Shown here one piece after another: positions 44,408 through 55,196 of a DNA stretch of 64,000 nucleotides. Under the pieces are notes generated by a model that was not told the origin of the DNA, ran no database searches, and saw only the letters and a program-made list of their open reading frames with translations. The stretch lies in assembly GCA_933228675.1 (NCBI GenBank), contig OW121741.1:55301310-55365309 (forward strand), read 5' to 3'. Made by a program: the position numbers and the translations under genes. Position 1 is the stretch's first letter, and each line of letters begins with the position of its first letter. The DNA is from Stomorhina lunata. Lineage: Eukaryota; Arthropoda; Insecta; Diptera; Rhiniidae.

Positions 44408-44945
44408 ATTTTAAATCAGATCATGAACAAAATACCTTTTCGGTTAAATTGGTTTCACTCAACAAAAAATCTCAGAATATGGATAGTGCAGTCGAAAATC
44501 AGTTCTTATGAGTTTTTGTAAGTACAAAATATTCCGTTATAATTAGCAGGTGTAGGCCAAATGAGCTAACTAATGTCCAAAAAAGTTAAAATTGAGTCTC
44601 AAATTATTTTTATTTGCTTAAAACAAAAGCAAAAAATTCTAAACTGATTTTTATTTCTTGTTTAGAAAATAAAAATAATTTTTTGATGAATATTTTAGGT
44701 TTGGTTTGAAAAACTCATTAGTAATTTTTAAAAAATTAATTTAAATTTAAAAATCAAAACATATATTTTATTTCTGATTTCAAAAATAAAAATTAATTTT
44801 AATTGTTATTTTCTGAGAAATATTATAAAAATTAAAAATAATTATTAAAAGTTGATTTTAATTTTAAAACTCATAACACTTACGGTCTCTGCATTTTTCT
44901 ATAATTTATTTTTTAAAGAGCTACCATAATTCAAAAAAAAAAAAA
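44408..44945. other. AT-rich low-complexity block
   Basis: Mostly aaaataaaaat/ttttattt runs, ending at cggtctctg near 44890. It is related in inverted orientation to 33353-33700. No gene is seen. Confidence 0.55.
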
Positions 44946-46957
44946 AAACAAACTGTTAACACTTTTGGCCATTGGATATTTATTTAGGTCCGTTCTGAAA
45001 TGATATCCAATAAATTTTATCCGCCCATCTCCTAAGATTTTCGAGAAAAGGACTAAAGTCCTTTTTAACATTTAAAAATCAAATTTCTTAATAATTTAAA
45101 AAAAAAACAAACTTAACACTTTTGACCATTGGATATTTATTCAGGTCCGTTCTGAAATGATATCCAATAAATTTTATCCGCCCATCTCCTAAGATTTTCG
45201 AGAAAAGGACTAAAGTCCTTTTTAAAGTTTAAAAATCAAATTTCTTAAAAATTCCGAAAAAAAACAAACTGTTAATACTTTTGACCATTGGATATTTATT
45301 CAGGTCCGTTCTGAAATGATATCTAATAAATTTTATCCGTCCATTTGCTAAGATTTTCGAGAAAAAGGACTAAAGTCCTTTTTAAAATTTAAAAATCAAA
45401 TTTCTTAATAATTTCGAAAAAAAAAAACAAACTGTTAACACTTTTGACCATTGAATATTTATTCAGGTCAGTTCTGAAATGATATACGATAAATTTTATA
45501 TGCCCATCTCCTAAGATTTTCGAGAAAAGGACTAAAGTCCTTTTTAACATTTAAAAATCAAATTTCTTAATAATTAAAAAAAAAACAAACTTAACACTTT
45601 TGACCATTGGATATTTATTCAGGTCCGTTCTGAAATGATATCCAATAAATTTTATCCGCCCATCTCCTAAGATTTTCGAGAAAAGGACTAAAGTCCTTTT
45701 TAAAGTTTAAAAATCAAATTTCTTAAAAATTCCGAAAAAAAAACAAACTGTTAATACTTTTGACCATTGGATATTTATTCAGGTCCGTTCTGAAATGATA
45801 TCTAATAAATTTTATCCGCCCATTTGCTAAGATTTTCGAGAAAAAGGACTAAAGTCCTTTTTAAAATTTAAAAATCAAATTTCTTAATAATTTCGAAAAA
45901 AAAAACAAACTGTTAACACTTTTGACCATTGAATATTTATTCAGGTCAATTCTGAAATGATATACGGTAAATTTTATATGCCCATCTCCTAAGATTTTCG
46001 AGAAAAGGACTAAAGTCCTTTTTAAAATTTAAAAATCAAATTTCTTAATAATTCCGAAAAAACAAACGGTTAACACTTTTGACCATTGGATATTTATTTG
46101 GGTCCGTTTTGAAATGATATCGAATAAATTTTATCTCCCCATCTCCTAAGATTTTCGAGAAAAGGACTAAAGTCCTTTTTAAAATTTAAAAATCAAACTT
46201 CTTAATAATTAAAAAAAAAAAACAAACTGTTAACACTTTTGACCATTGGATATTTATTCAGGTCCGTTCTGAAATGATATCCAATAAATTTTATCCGCCC
46301 ATCTCCTAACATTTTCGAGAAAAGGACTAAAGTCCTTTTTAAAATTTAAAAATCAAATTTCTTAATAATTCCGAAAAAAACAAACTGTTAACACTTTTGA
46401 CCATTGGATATTTATTCAGGTCCGTTCTGAAATGATATCCAATAAATTTTATCCGCCCATCTCCCAACATTTTCGAGAAAAAGGACTAAAGTCCTTTTTA
46501 AAATTTAAAAATCAAATTTCTTAATAATTCCGAAAAAAACAAACTGTTAACACTTTTGACCATTGGATATTTATTCAGGTCCGTACTGAAATGATATCCA
46601 ATAAATTTTATCCGCCCATCTCCTAAGATTTTCGAGAAAAGGACTAAAGTCCTTTTTAAAATTTAAAAATCAAATTTCTTAATAATTCCGAAAAAAAACA
46701 AACTGTTAACACTTTTGACCATTGGATATTTATTCAGGTCCGTTCTGAAATGATATCCGATAAATTTTATATGCCCATCTCCTAAGATTTTCGAGAAAAG
46801 GACTAAAGTCCTTTTTAAAATTTAAAAATCGAATTTCTTAATAATTCCGAAAAAAACAAACGGTTAACACTTTTGACCATTGGATATTTATTCAGGTCCG
46901 TTCTGAAATGATATCCAATAAATTTTATCCGCCCATCTCCTAACATTTTCGAGAAAA
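44946..46957 (+). repeat. ~160-bp satellite array with higher-order structure
   Basis: Thirteen tandem units marked by ccattggatatttatt at about 44967, 45125, 45285, 45447, 45605, 45763, 45927, 46082, 46242, 46400, 46560, 46718 and 46878 (two read ccattgaatatttatt). Each full unit holds a perfect hairpin, aaaggact-aa-agtccttt. Three adjacent unit variants at 45111-45588 are repeated in the same order at 45589-46066, so a 478-bp higher-order repeat occurs twice. The last unit decays at about 46957. Confidence 0.95.
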
Positions 46958-48092
46958 GGACAAAAGTGCATAAATAGCATTTAGAATTTTCTTTTTGGGT
47001 TTTTTCGACATATGAAGCGTAAAACAAAATTTTACTCAAACATTTGTAAATATTTTGAATCTGGGATAATATGGTATATAGCAGTATTTTTTTTTTTAAA
47101 GTGATAAGTGATAGCTAAATTTTTTACTATTAACAGTGCCCCTGTTAAGTATTTAACATAGCTCTGTTAACTATTTGGGTTTGTGTCTTGGAAAGTTAAA
47201 TTTTAAATTTAACTTCACACACATTTTCTCAGGTGGGTTTAAAAATTCATTTTTTAATTTTTGAAAATTTTGTTAAACAAATATTACAAATTTGAATTCT
47301 TCTCATCGGTGTGTTAAAACAGATAAAAAAGACAATAAAACTCAAAAAAACTGAGGTCGATATCTCAAACCATTTTCCCGTACCTTTTGTTCGAATTTTT
47401 TGCTCATAATTTGAGTAAATGCTTCATAAATCTTATTTATGTTCAATTTTAATAATGTTTATATGGAATAAAATTATGCATACTGTGGAAAATATAAACG
47501 TGTTCTTTGTTTTTAAAATTGGGTAAACTTAACCCTTTTTTTCCGGAGGCAAAAATGAAAAATTTGATTTTTTGTATTTTTTTTTGTTATTTTTTAAATA
47601 CGTAAATGTTATTAATTTATTACTGAATTTTAATAAATATACTAAAAGTAATTATTTTACACTAAGACAAAGGTGTCAAGGACACGAATTTTTGGGGGAA
47701 AATCGCAATAACTTCAAAACTGTTTTATGGATTTCAAATATTGATGACTTCAATTAAAGCTGCATTAGTTCACTTTTAGATTACATTATCTTTTCCCTTT
47801 AAAATAAATTGTAAATGGACGAAATGTAGGAAATACTCTCAGTTTTCCCCATAAAAACTTTGGGCCCGTTGCGCGGGCTCGTATCCTAAAAATAAATCAA
47901 TTATATTTTGCACACTTCCGATTGACATAATTTGGCCATATAATTTCGCTATTAGAAGTCGATCAGAGACAAAAGTCAAAAAACGACCCACCCTAATGCA
48001 TATATTAATATTTTTATAGGATACACCTAAATTAGTCTTCAGAAACATACATACCATGACCAAAAACTCTTTGCACTCTGCACTTTACTTTT
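46958..48092. other. AT-rich spacer with a GC-rich hairpin
   Basis: No gene is recognised. A short GC-rich hairpin, gcccg-ttgcg-cgggc (47864-47878), stands out in AT-rich DNA. A piece near 47130-47165 loosely resembles 4690-4755. Confidence 0.5.
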
Positions 48093-48365
48093 GTAACACC
48101 ATTGGTGAAGGGTATTTAAGGTTCGGCATAGCCGAACATAGCACTCTTACTTGTTAATTTTAAGGCGATATCTCAGATGTTTATGATCCGAATTTGTTGA
48201 AATTGGATTAGCGGGAACAGTTCCTAATTTATAATTTATGTAGGTTCGTGCTCTAGCAGCATGAGTTTTTTATTTGTATTTTTTGAAACAAAATTTAAAA
48301 AATACGTACTTTCAGCAAACGTAGTGTTTCGGAGATATCTCAGGTGTTTGTAGACCGATTGTGAT
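48093..48365. repeat. DINE-like 3' end and internal unit
   Basis: The terminal hairpin is gttcggc-ata-gccgaac (48121-48137), followed by actcttacttgtt. Beyond 48156 there are internal-unit phrases (gatatctcagatgtttatg, tctcaggtgtttgtagacc). The unit is cut at 48365 where gypsy D sequence starts. Confidence 0.75.
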
Positions 48366-48467
48366 GTAGTGTAGTGTGGTCCTTATTTGGTTAAAATAAA
48401 AGACGATTTATTTCTTTATCACAGAGCATAAGTTGAGCCCAATGTGAATTGATTCAAGAAAGTGTTA

Positions 48468-49470
48468 TTATTTATTAAAATTCACTTTATTTATAGTTAA
48501 TAATTGCTGACATGGAAGAGATTTTTTTGGAACCAACAAAATTGGACTATTGTACTCAGAATGGGATGGTTCAATAATTTTATCGTCTATAAGTTGTTTA
48601 ATCTGTCTGTCGATCTCTTCTTTGTGTACATGTGCCAATCGGTAATTTTTAATGTATACCGGATCTTTATCTTTCACTCTCAACTTCTGTTCATAAAAAT
48701 TGTTTACTGTAATTGTTTCTGCTTCTAATCCAAAAACGTCACTAAAATTTGAGCAAAGGTTAGTGAGCGTTTCAAATTGTTTTGGAAACTGCTTCTTTAA
48801 GATATTTATTACTTTGGATTGTCTTTGTGATTTATTTGTATTACTGTTTGTTAATATGTTGCAATTAGTCAAATTTTCTGCTTTAATAGAAGATGGTTTC
48901 AACACTATAGTATGGTTGTTTGTATTTAGTATTTTAACGAATGGGTTTTTTGTTCTTACCAAAGTATTTGCTATAAATACTCCTTCTTGTGGCTCCTGAT
49001 TATGAACTAATAATTCCTCTTCAGAGGTGACAAAATTCACTTGTCGTGTTACTTCCGCTCTTGCTGGTAAGGTTATGTCACTATAATCACTTATAATTGG
49101 TATTTGTTTTGAAATATATTTGGGTCTTAAGGTAAAATAATCTTGGTCTTGATTGAATTCAAGAATGCAATTATATATTTTTTTAAATCCATTCCGATAA
49201 TACCGTCATGGTATCGGGAATTCATTTTCAACCACGTGAAATCGGTGGGGTATTAGATACTGCTTATGTCTTAGATCAAAAAATTTTGTTCTAAGTGCTT
49301 TAATTTTGCCTTCAAATGTTCCACTTATTGTTGTTATATATGTTGTGTTTAAGTTTTTAAGAGCATATTGTCTTTTTATTATTGATGTGTCAGCACCTGT
49401 GTCTAACAGTAATGTTAAAGTTTCTTTAGTTTGATTGATTTTTAATTTTATGAATATACTTAAGTTGAGG
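48468..49470 (-). pseudogene. pol: Gypsy D pol remnant (protease and RT start)
   Basis: A protease signature LLLDTGADTS is encoded near 49410-49380, out of frame with or separated by breaks from the open segment 49040-48468. That segment reads into the start of RT (EIDRQIKQLIDDKIIEPSHS and NSPILLVPKK) and then diverges into unrelated sequence at about 48520, ending at 48468. All RT catalytic motifs are missing. Confidence 0.85.
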
Positions 49471-50300
49471 TTAAGATTGTTCTTGTCTTAAGGGAGCGTC
49501 CGAGTTTTCCGAATCGCTGTCATTTATGTTGGCTGCTCTTACAAAATTTCTACGGTTAGTATCATTTTGTCTCATATTATTGCTGTTATTGTTACTATTA
49601 TTATAGTTATGTCTATTTCTGTTCCGGTTAAAATTTCTGAAGTCGTTATTGGTAGCGAATTTGGTATTATTTCTGTAAAAATTTTTTCTTCCAAAGTTTC
49701 GTTTTCTTTGGCCATAATACAGTATTGAGTTCTGTTGGGCCGTTGCTTCTGTGCAACTATTTACGAATTTACTTACAGCTTCATTCATGCTGCTGAATTG
49801 TCCTGCTTCCATGATAAATTTGACTTTATCTATGGTGCAGTTTTTAATAATTGCCTTTACAGCAGTTGACGTAGAAAATTGCTGGCAAGCTCGCATGATA
49901 ATCCATCTGATATGTATGCGTTTTCAAGAGATTTTGTCAGTTTTTCTATTTCTGTACAATAGGCATTTGCCGTTTTACTATTCTGTCTTATATTCATTAT
50001 TTTTGCTGATATTACTTCTACCGATTCACCTTTCACAGCAGCTCTTAATTTATTAATGATTTATATTATTGTCGCTTCGTTATTTATTAAATTTCTACCA
50101 TTACCTTTTAATTTTGTTTTAATCAAAGGCACTGCTGATGATTCGTGTGCACCTTTTATCATGTCAACCAGAGCCAATGAATCGACAAAAGATTGTAAAT
50201 TTTCAGACCTTCCGTCAAATTCTGTAATTAGCCTTGAGGCTGTGTTTAAAAACTCTGTTAGGGATTTAGACTTTGTAATTTTTTTTATTTAATTGCCAAT
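49471..50300 (-). pseudogene. gag: Gypsy D gag, broken
   Basis: The N-terminal part starts near 50300 and reads as a Gag capsid segment (FVDSLALVDMIKGAHESS). It is interrupted by a stop near 50057 and at least one further break before the open segment at 49896-49471. That C-terminal segment is Asn/Arg-rich (RNFGRKNFYRNN and NRNRNRHNYNN), as in 17.6/297-type Gag, which lacks a CCHC knuckle. Confidence 0.8.
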
Positions 50301-51410
50301 TTTTTTCATGAATTTAATTTACTTGCTGACAATTTCATTTACACGAAATTGTTTACACGTAAATTACCTAATCCTGTTCATTTCTCTCAGTGCATGTAAA
50401 TGACGATCTACAGAAAATTACAACTCTGTAGAGATGAATTCATGCAACATTGCAAAAAAACTGTTTGACAGATGCCAAATTCTGATTGGCAGATTGCAAT
50501 ATATCATGATTTTGTAACGGGATTTAGGCATAAAAGAAAAAAAAGTGTAACGGAAAAAAAGAGCAAAGCAAAAAGCTAGAATGGCGTGGTTTTTTATGAA
50601 GAAGAAATCGACAGTCATTGAGTAGGAGTGGTAATTCGGTAGTTGTCAGTTTTCAGTGGTTAGTCGAGGAGAAAAGTGCAATTTTTAAAATATACTTAAA
50701 CATAAATGAAATAAGAAAAATGAAAATCATATTTAAACATAATTTAAAGTAAACGTGATAAATTAAGATTCAATACCTTTGTTAAAAATGTTTGAAACCC
50801 AATTCTAATAGAAATACTCCAATTTTTGTTAAAACAATATAATAAATAATTATGCTTAAAAATTGAAACTATATTTGTTACACTTAAAAACTAACAACAC
50901 AGAAGACAGAAGAAACAACAAAAAAAACATGAAATGAAAATGTATAGTTTACATTGTTATCCCAGTTTGTTTTATCTCAACTAAACTCAACAAACAAAAA
51001 AAAAACAAATATAAAAAATAAAAAAAAAACAGTCTATATTTATGTATAAAAAAAAATTTGTACCTTTATTTGAAAAATTAAAACCACCAACCGCAAGCCC
51101 CACCAACTTCATCTCCAACAATAATCACCAACAAACCAACCACCACAAAACATAATTCTGCACAGCCGCAGCATCGTCCACAGCAACATATTCCTGCACA
51201 GCACCAGCATCGTCCACAGCAACATAATCCTGCGCAGCACCAGCATCGTCCACAGCAACATAATCCTGCACAGCACCAGCATCGTCCACAGCAACATAAT
51301 CAGCAACAGCATCCTTCACAGCCATATCATCAGCCACATCAACGACATCATCTGTCTACAACATCCCCCACAGTTTCCACAACAACAGCAGTAAGTTAGT
51401 TATAGTAAAA
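50301..51410 (-). repeat. 5' end (LTR/leader) of gypsy D
   Basis: Related in reverse to 28130-29397 and partly to 4772-5076, which shows it is dispersed. It leads directly into gag. LTR borders are not resolved because no 3' LTR with the same sequence was found for this copy. Confidence 0.65.
51170..51314 (-). repeat. 36-bp minisatellite
   Basis: Four near-perfect 36-bp copies of a unit with cagcatcgtccacagcaaca. On the minus strand, the sense of the element, they read in an open frame as a 12-residue acidic repeat (YVAVDDAGAVQD). The copy at 28200 is open in the same sense. Confidence 0.92.
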
Positions 51411-51629
51411 TTTGTTTATATTATTATTATTATTTTAAATAAGGGAAACGTTATTTTGTATTATTATATTTTTTTATGGTAATATTTAATATTATTAGTA
51501 TTATTATTATTAATAGAATTATTTTTATAAAATAAAATAATGAATTTCATAATGAAATAAATTCATTTCTTTTACAAAACGAAGGTAACGAATTGGTAGG
51601 TATGAGTAAACAGTGATGACCCCGTGACG
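51411..51629. other. Short spacer before gypsy A copy 2
   Basis: AT-rich. 51592-51620 (acgaattggt ... gagtaaacagtga) is an inverted match to part of the gypsy A leader at 52575-52606. Confidence 0.55.
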
Positions 51630-51892
51630 TGACTACGCAGTCCCGTCAAAGTTGGTATAATTCAGATTAATTTCGTTCCTTTCAATTTTTTTCAACTTAT
51701 TTTATTAGAAGCTCTATATTTTAAATTTTTTTCTTGTGGCAATTTACAATGGCATGATTTTTTCTATGATTACGCGTCTAAACAATTGGATCGAGAACCG
51801 CGCCACTGACGGCAGAGCTAGCCGAAAATACCTCGTACATGCCATTGATCTTCAATTTTTGTTTTTGTGCATTTAACAAAGCGCGCGTAACA
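51630..51892 (+). repeat. 5' LTR of gypsy A copy 2
   Basis: 263 bp, starting TGACTACG and ending GTAACA; matches the copy 1 LTR with small differences. Confidence 0.75.
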
Positions 51893-51896
51893 TAGA

Positions 51897-51908
51897 TGGC
51901 GCCCAACG
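51897..51908 (+). promoter_or_regulatory. Primer-binding site, tRNA-Lys type
   Basis: TGGCGCCCAACG, four bases after the LTR; identical to the site in copy 1. Confidence 0.75.
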
Positions 51909-52752
51909 AAAAGCTGCCTATAGGGTAGCACAATGTAAAGGAAAAATATAAGTAAATTTCGTATAACGAATTTTGTCATTTAAATTTAAATAGACGATTT
52001 TTTTAAACATGTTTGGGTGTAAAATAACAGTGGCTTGAACCAGCTGCACTTGAAATTTTGAATAAAATTTTGAACCCAAATACATTTGATTAAAGTCAGG
52101 AAAAAGTTATACGAGGTCTACTTAATCAAATTTGAAATTATACCAACACACTAATAGTTTAATTTTTTTTCCATCAATCTCTTTTAAAATTTGTTTTGAA
52201 TAATTAAAGTCAAATGTCATGAGATCCAATTCTCTAATATTTTTGCGTTATAATTCTGAAAATTTTCTTTTGAGTGGAGGCTTTCTGAAAATTTGAGAGA
52301 CTTTAAATTTTATTGTATTTAACTGAAATTTAACAAATGCATCAAATTTAAAGAAAACCTTGTATATTTTTGTTTATACCTATACTCAACTTAAACTATT
52401 TTTTTTAATTTTTTCTTATTACTTGTAAACATTAGACTTTGTTTCATCCTTAATGAAACATATGATCAATGAAGTATCAATTCAAAACAGTAGCGGTAAA
52501 TTCTGATGTAACAAAATCAGATAATTACAAGACATGTTTTGGAAAAAAAGAAAAAAAAAATATTATTCACTGTTTACTCATCCACCAATTCGTTTACTGG
52601 AGTTATTTAATTAATATTTTGCAATTTTTTTCACATGATTTTTTTTCACTAAACCGATATAATCACACACTGCATTATTCGCATTTGTTTTCGAAATATA
52701 GTATTTTTAATTTGTTTTAAATTTTGTCCGTCTGTCGATCTGTTCATTTATT
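51909..52752 (+). other. 5' leader of gypsy A copy 2
   Basis: About 0.85 kb of AT-rich leader, homologous to 9504-10315 apart from an indel near 52010-52075. No gene is seen. Confidence 0.7.
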
Positions 52753-54114
52753 ATGAACACTCGTAGTTCAGGAAAGGGATCAAACAGTAATTTAAGTGCA
52801 AGTAGAGGTAGAGGCAAAACTGTTTGGAATAATACGCAATCATTAGAAGAATTACCAAGTACACCCACTTCAAGACCACGTGTGGTTCATTCACCCCCAC
52901 CTAAAGAAAACATCCAGAGCATTCTCAAACCGTTAGAACCAAAAGTTTCTTTTGATACCTGTCAGTCCGATCAAGTTTCTCTCGGAGATATTCCACGTCA
53001 TTTAGAACCTCAGGATACAATTGACTTAAACATGGCTTCGAAAGAAATTGATATTTAAAGTGAATTCATTGCTGAACCGTCTACAGTTAATAATAATGAC
53101 AATTTATTATCAGCTGTACAAGAGGCCATACGTTCTTCTAAAGATGAATTTAGGAGGGAACTTAATTCGTTGAAAGCTATTATTACTAACTTGACTTGTG
53201 ACGCAAACTTAAATGCGAATAACCCAACTGTATCTCAGGAGGCCAATTTCAACCCGGGATTATTTGATAAAGTAAAACTGGAGAAATGGAACATCTCTTT
53301 TGATGGTACAGGTAATGTAGCAAATTTTCTTTTCAAAATTGAGACCTTAGCTAAACGAACTCGGTGTTCTGATGAGTATTTACTCGAGAACTTTCAAATA
53401 TTTTTACGCGGCAACGCAAACGAGTGGTATTGGGAATTCATAAAACTGAATCCAAATCCCACATATCAATTTTTAGAATATTCAATATCTCGTGAATTCG
53501 GTACTTTGGAATCAGATGATGACATATTATTAAATATGTACAAGCGTAAACAGCTTCAGAAAGAACCTTATGACAGTTTTCATTCAGCCATAGTTAGCAT
53601 GAATTCTCGTATGAAGGAACCCCTTGGTGAAACAAAATTAATTAGAATTATAATGAAAAATATCCATTCTAACTTTAAAGTTATGCTTTTTAATGCTAAT
53701 CCTAAATCTTTGTACAGTCTTAGAGACCTAGCACGAAATGCCGAAAAGGTAATTAGCGAAAGTAAGACTTCTCTTTTTGAAAATAAACCCTATCGACAAG
53801 TTAGTGAAGTCGAAGCTGAAAGTGTAGTAGAGAATGAATCTGACTGTGAGTCTGACCCTCAAATAGAAGCCCTGCAATTCTCTAAACGTAACTATAAACC
53901 TGACTATTCAAAAATAAATTGCTGGAATTGTTTATCCTTCGGTCATTCCTATATTTATTGCCCAGAGGAAACTAGAAATGTTTTTTGTTTTAAATGTTTC
54001 GAACAAGGGGTAGTTACTCCTAAGTGCAAAAATATGCACATGGGAAACAGGAAGCGGAGCGAGATGGCCACCGGGGACTCTCGTTCCAAAGCTTTCTCCC
54101 CGAGTTGCTATTAG
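52753..54114 (+). pseudogene. gag: Gypsy A copy 2 gag, one nonsense codon
   Basis: The ATG at 52753 opens a Ser/Gly/Arg-rich N-terminus. A TAA at 53056-53058 replaces the Gln codon that copy 1 retains there. The frame then stays open to 54114. It contains the Gag core (KLEKWNISFDGTGNV, IFLRGNANEWYWEFIK), an acidic stretch (ESVVENESDCESDPQ) and a complete CCHC zinc knuckle (CWNCLSFGHSYIYC). A second knuckle-like motif lacks its His (CFKCFEQGVVTPKC). The nonsense mutation differs from that of copy 1, so the two copies decayed independently. Confidence 0.9.
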
Positions 54115-54815
54115 ATCAATCGAGGAATCTTCCACAGGAGGATGAATCGAGATCTACAATCTCGGCGGAAAATTCTCCAAACAATTTAAATAAATTATCA
54201 TCAAAAACAAACATTTCCTATAATAATAACTCTGCACTTTATAAACCTTCAGATAAAACTTTTAATTGTAGACTTCGCTTCAAGAAAAGAAAATCATTTC
54301 GTAAAATAATAGAATCTTCATTATTATGCCATGAGAACGACGAGAGACGTTTTGCAAAAATTCAAATTTTTAATGAGCACATCTATGGACTACTAGATTC
54401 GGGTGCTAGTGTTTCAGTATTGGGAAAGAATAGTTTAACTTTTATTGAAAGAAATAATATCACTTTAAGACCTTTTCGATCATATATATCCACAGCTGAT
54501 GGATCTAAAAACTCAGTAATGGGTCATTGTAAGCTACCTGTTGTGTATAAAAGTATTACAAGAGATATAGATTTTTACGTTGTACCTTCTTTAAAGCAAG
54601 AAGCCTACTTAGGTTTAGACTTCTGGCGTAGTTTTGCAATTGCCCCTGACATTGTTCCCATTGTTGAGTCCTTTGATCTTGAGACAGCAGATAAAAGCCA
54701 CTTATGTTTTCATAATTTAAATTCAGAGCAAAAATTCCAACTTGAAAGTGTTATGTCCGATTTCCCCTCTTTTGAGAAGTCAGGTCTTGGTTGTACGAGT
54801 CTTTTGGAGCCTGGA
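54024..54815 (+). pseudogene. pol: Gypsy A copy 2 pol, 5' part (protease)
   Basis: Overlaps the end of gag by about 90 bases in the -1 frame and has no strong start of its own, consistent with frameshift expression. It carries the protease active site LLDSGASVSVLG and a following AYLGLDFW motif. The reading is cut off at about 54809 by the deletion and the errantivirus, whose LTR supplies the apparent stop further on. Confidence 0.9.
54810..54815 (+). repeat. Left target duplication of the errantivirus
   Basis: cctgga here and cctaga at 62070-62075 flank the two LTRs. Copy 1 of gypsy A has cctaga at this place, so the left copy has one substitution. Confidence 0.75.
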
Positions 54816-55196
54816 AGTAATGAAAAGCAAGATTTTGTTCTTCGAATCTTTATTTAAGACTGACTGAAAAATAAAATTAACTTAAAATATATACTTAAAC
54901 TATTTCGAATACTCCCATGAGTTTGTTTACTGTAACTTGAGCCGCGAATTCTTTCTTGGTGGGATTGTTTATGCCACCAAGAAATCATCAGCTTTTTCAA
55001 AAACAAACAAAGATATCTTGGTGGTCATTTTTATGACACCAAGGGATCTTTTCAATCATTCTTGCTTTTAATTAAATTTGTTTATTTATTTATATTTATT
55101 TTCGCCACTGTCATCTAAAATACACTTCCAGATACAGTGGGTACAGAACTGGAATCCTTAGATACAGTGGGTAAAGAAGTGGAGGGTTCTGTAACT
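54816..55196 (-). repeat. 3' LTR of the errantivirus
   Basis: 381 bp. On the minus strand it begins AGTTACAGAACC and ends CATTACT. A gggggag purine run precedes it (polypurine tract, 55195-55203). The env stop (55115) lies inside the LTR. It has two similar stem-loops with arms cttggtg/caccaag (54957-54983 and 55017-55042), a tcagtcagtc initiator-like site and AATAAA (54849-54854). Confidence 0.95.

Larger units (their letters stand above)
48366..51410 (-). mobile_element. Ty3/gypsy element, family D, 5' part only
   Basis: Minus strand. The order is a 5' region with minisatellite (51410-50300), gag (50300-49471), protease and the first part of RT (49470-48520), and then ~150 bp of unassigned AT-rich sequence (48366-48520) up to a DINE-like repeat. 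The remaining RT, RNase H and integrase are absent. The protein pieces resemble the 17.6/297 group of gypsy elements. The primer site was not identified. Confidence 0.85.
51630..54815 (+). mobile_element. Ty3/gypsy family A, copy 2, left part
   Basis: 5' LTR (51630-51892), tRNA-Lys-type primer site, leader, gag, and pol up to the end of the protease-RT linker. It is interrupted at 54816 by an errantivirus and continues at 62070. Compared with copy 1, about 183 bp of pol is missing at the break. The two ends of the gap share gc, so that loss is a separate deletion beside the insertion. Confidence 0.93.

Noticed and set aside
48366..48520. 3' LTR of gypsy D
   Set aside because: It has AATAAA and abuts the element's end, but the same sequence is not found in the 5' region of this copy, so it cannot be shown to be an LTR.
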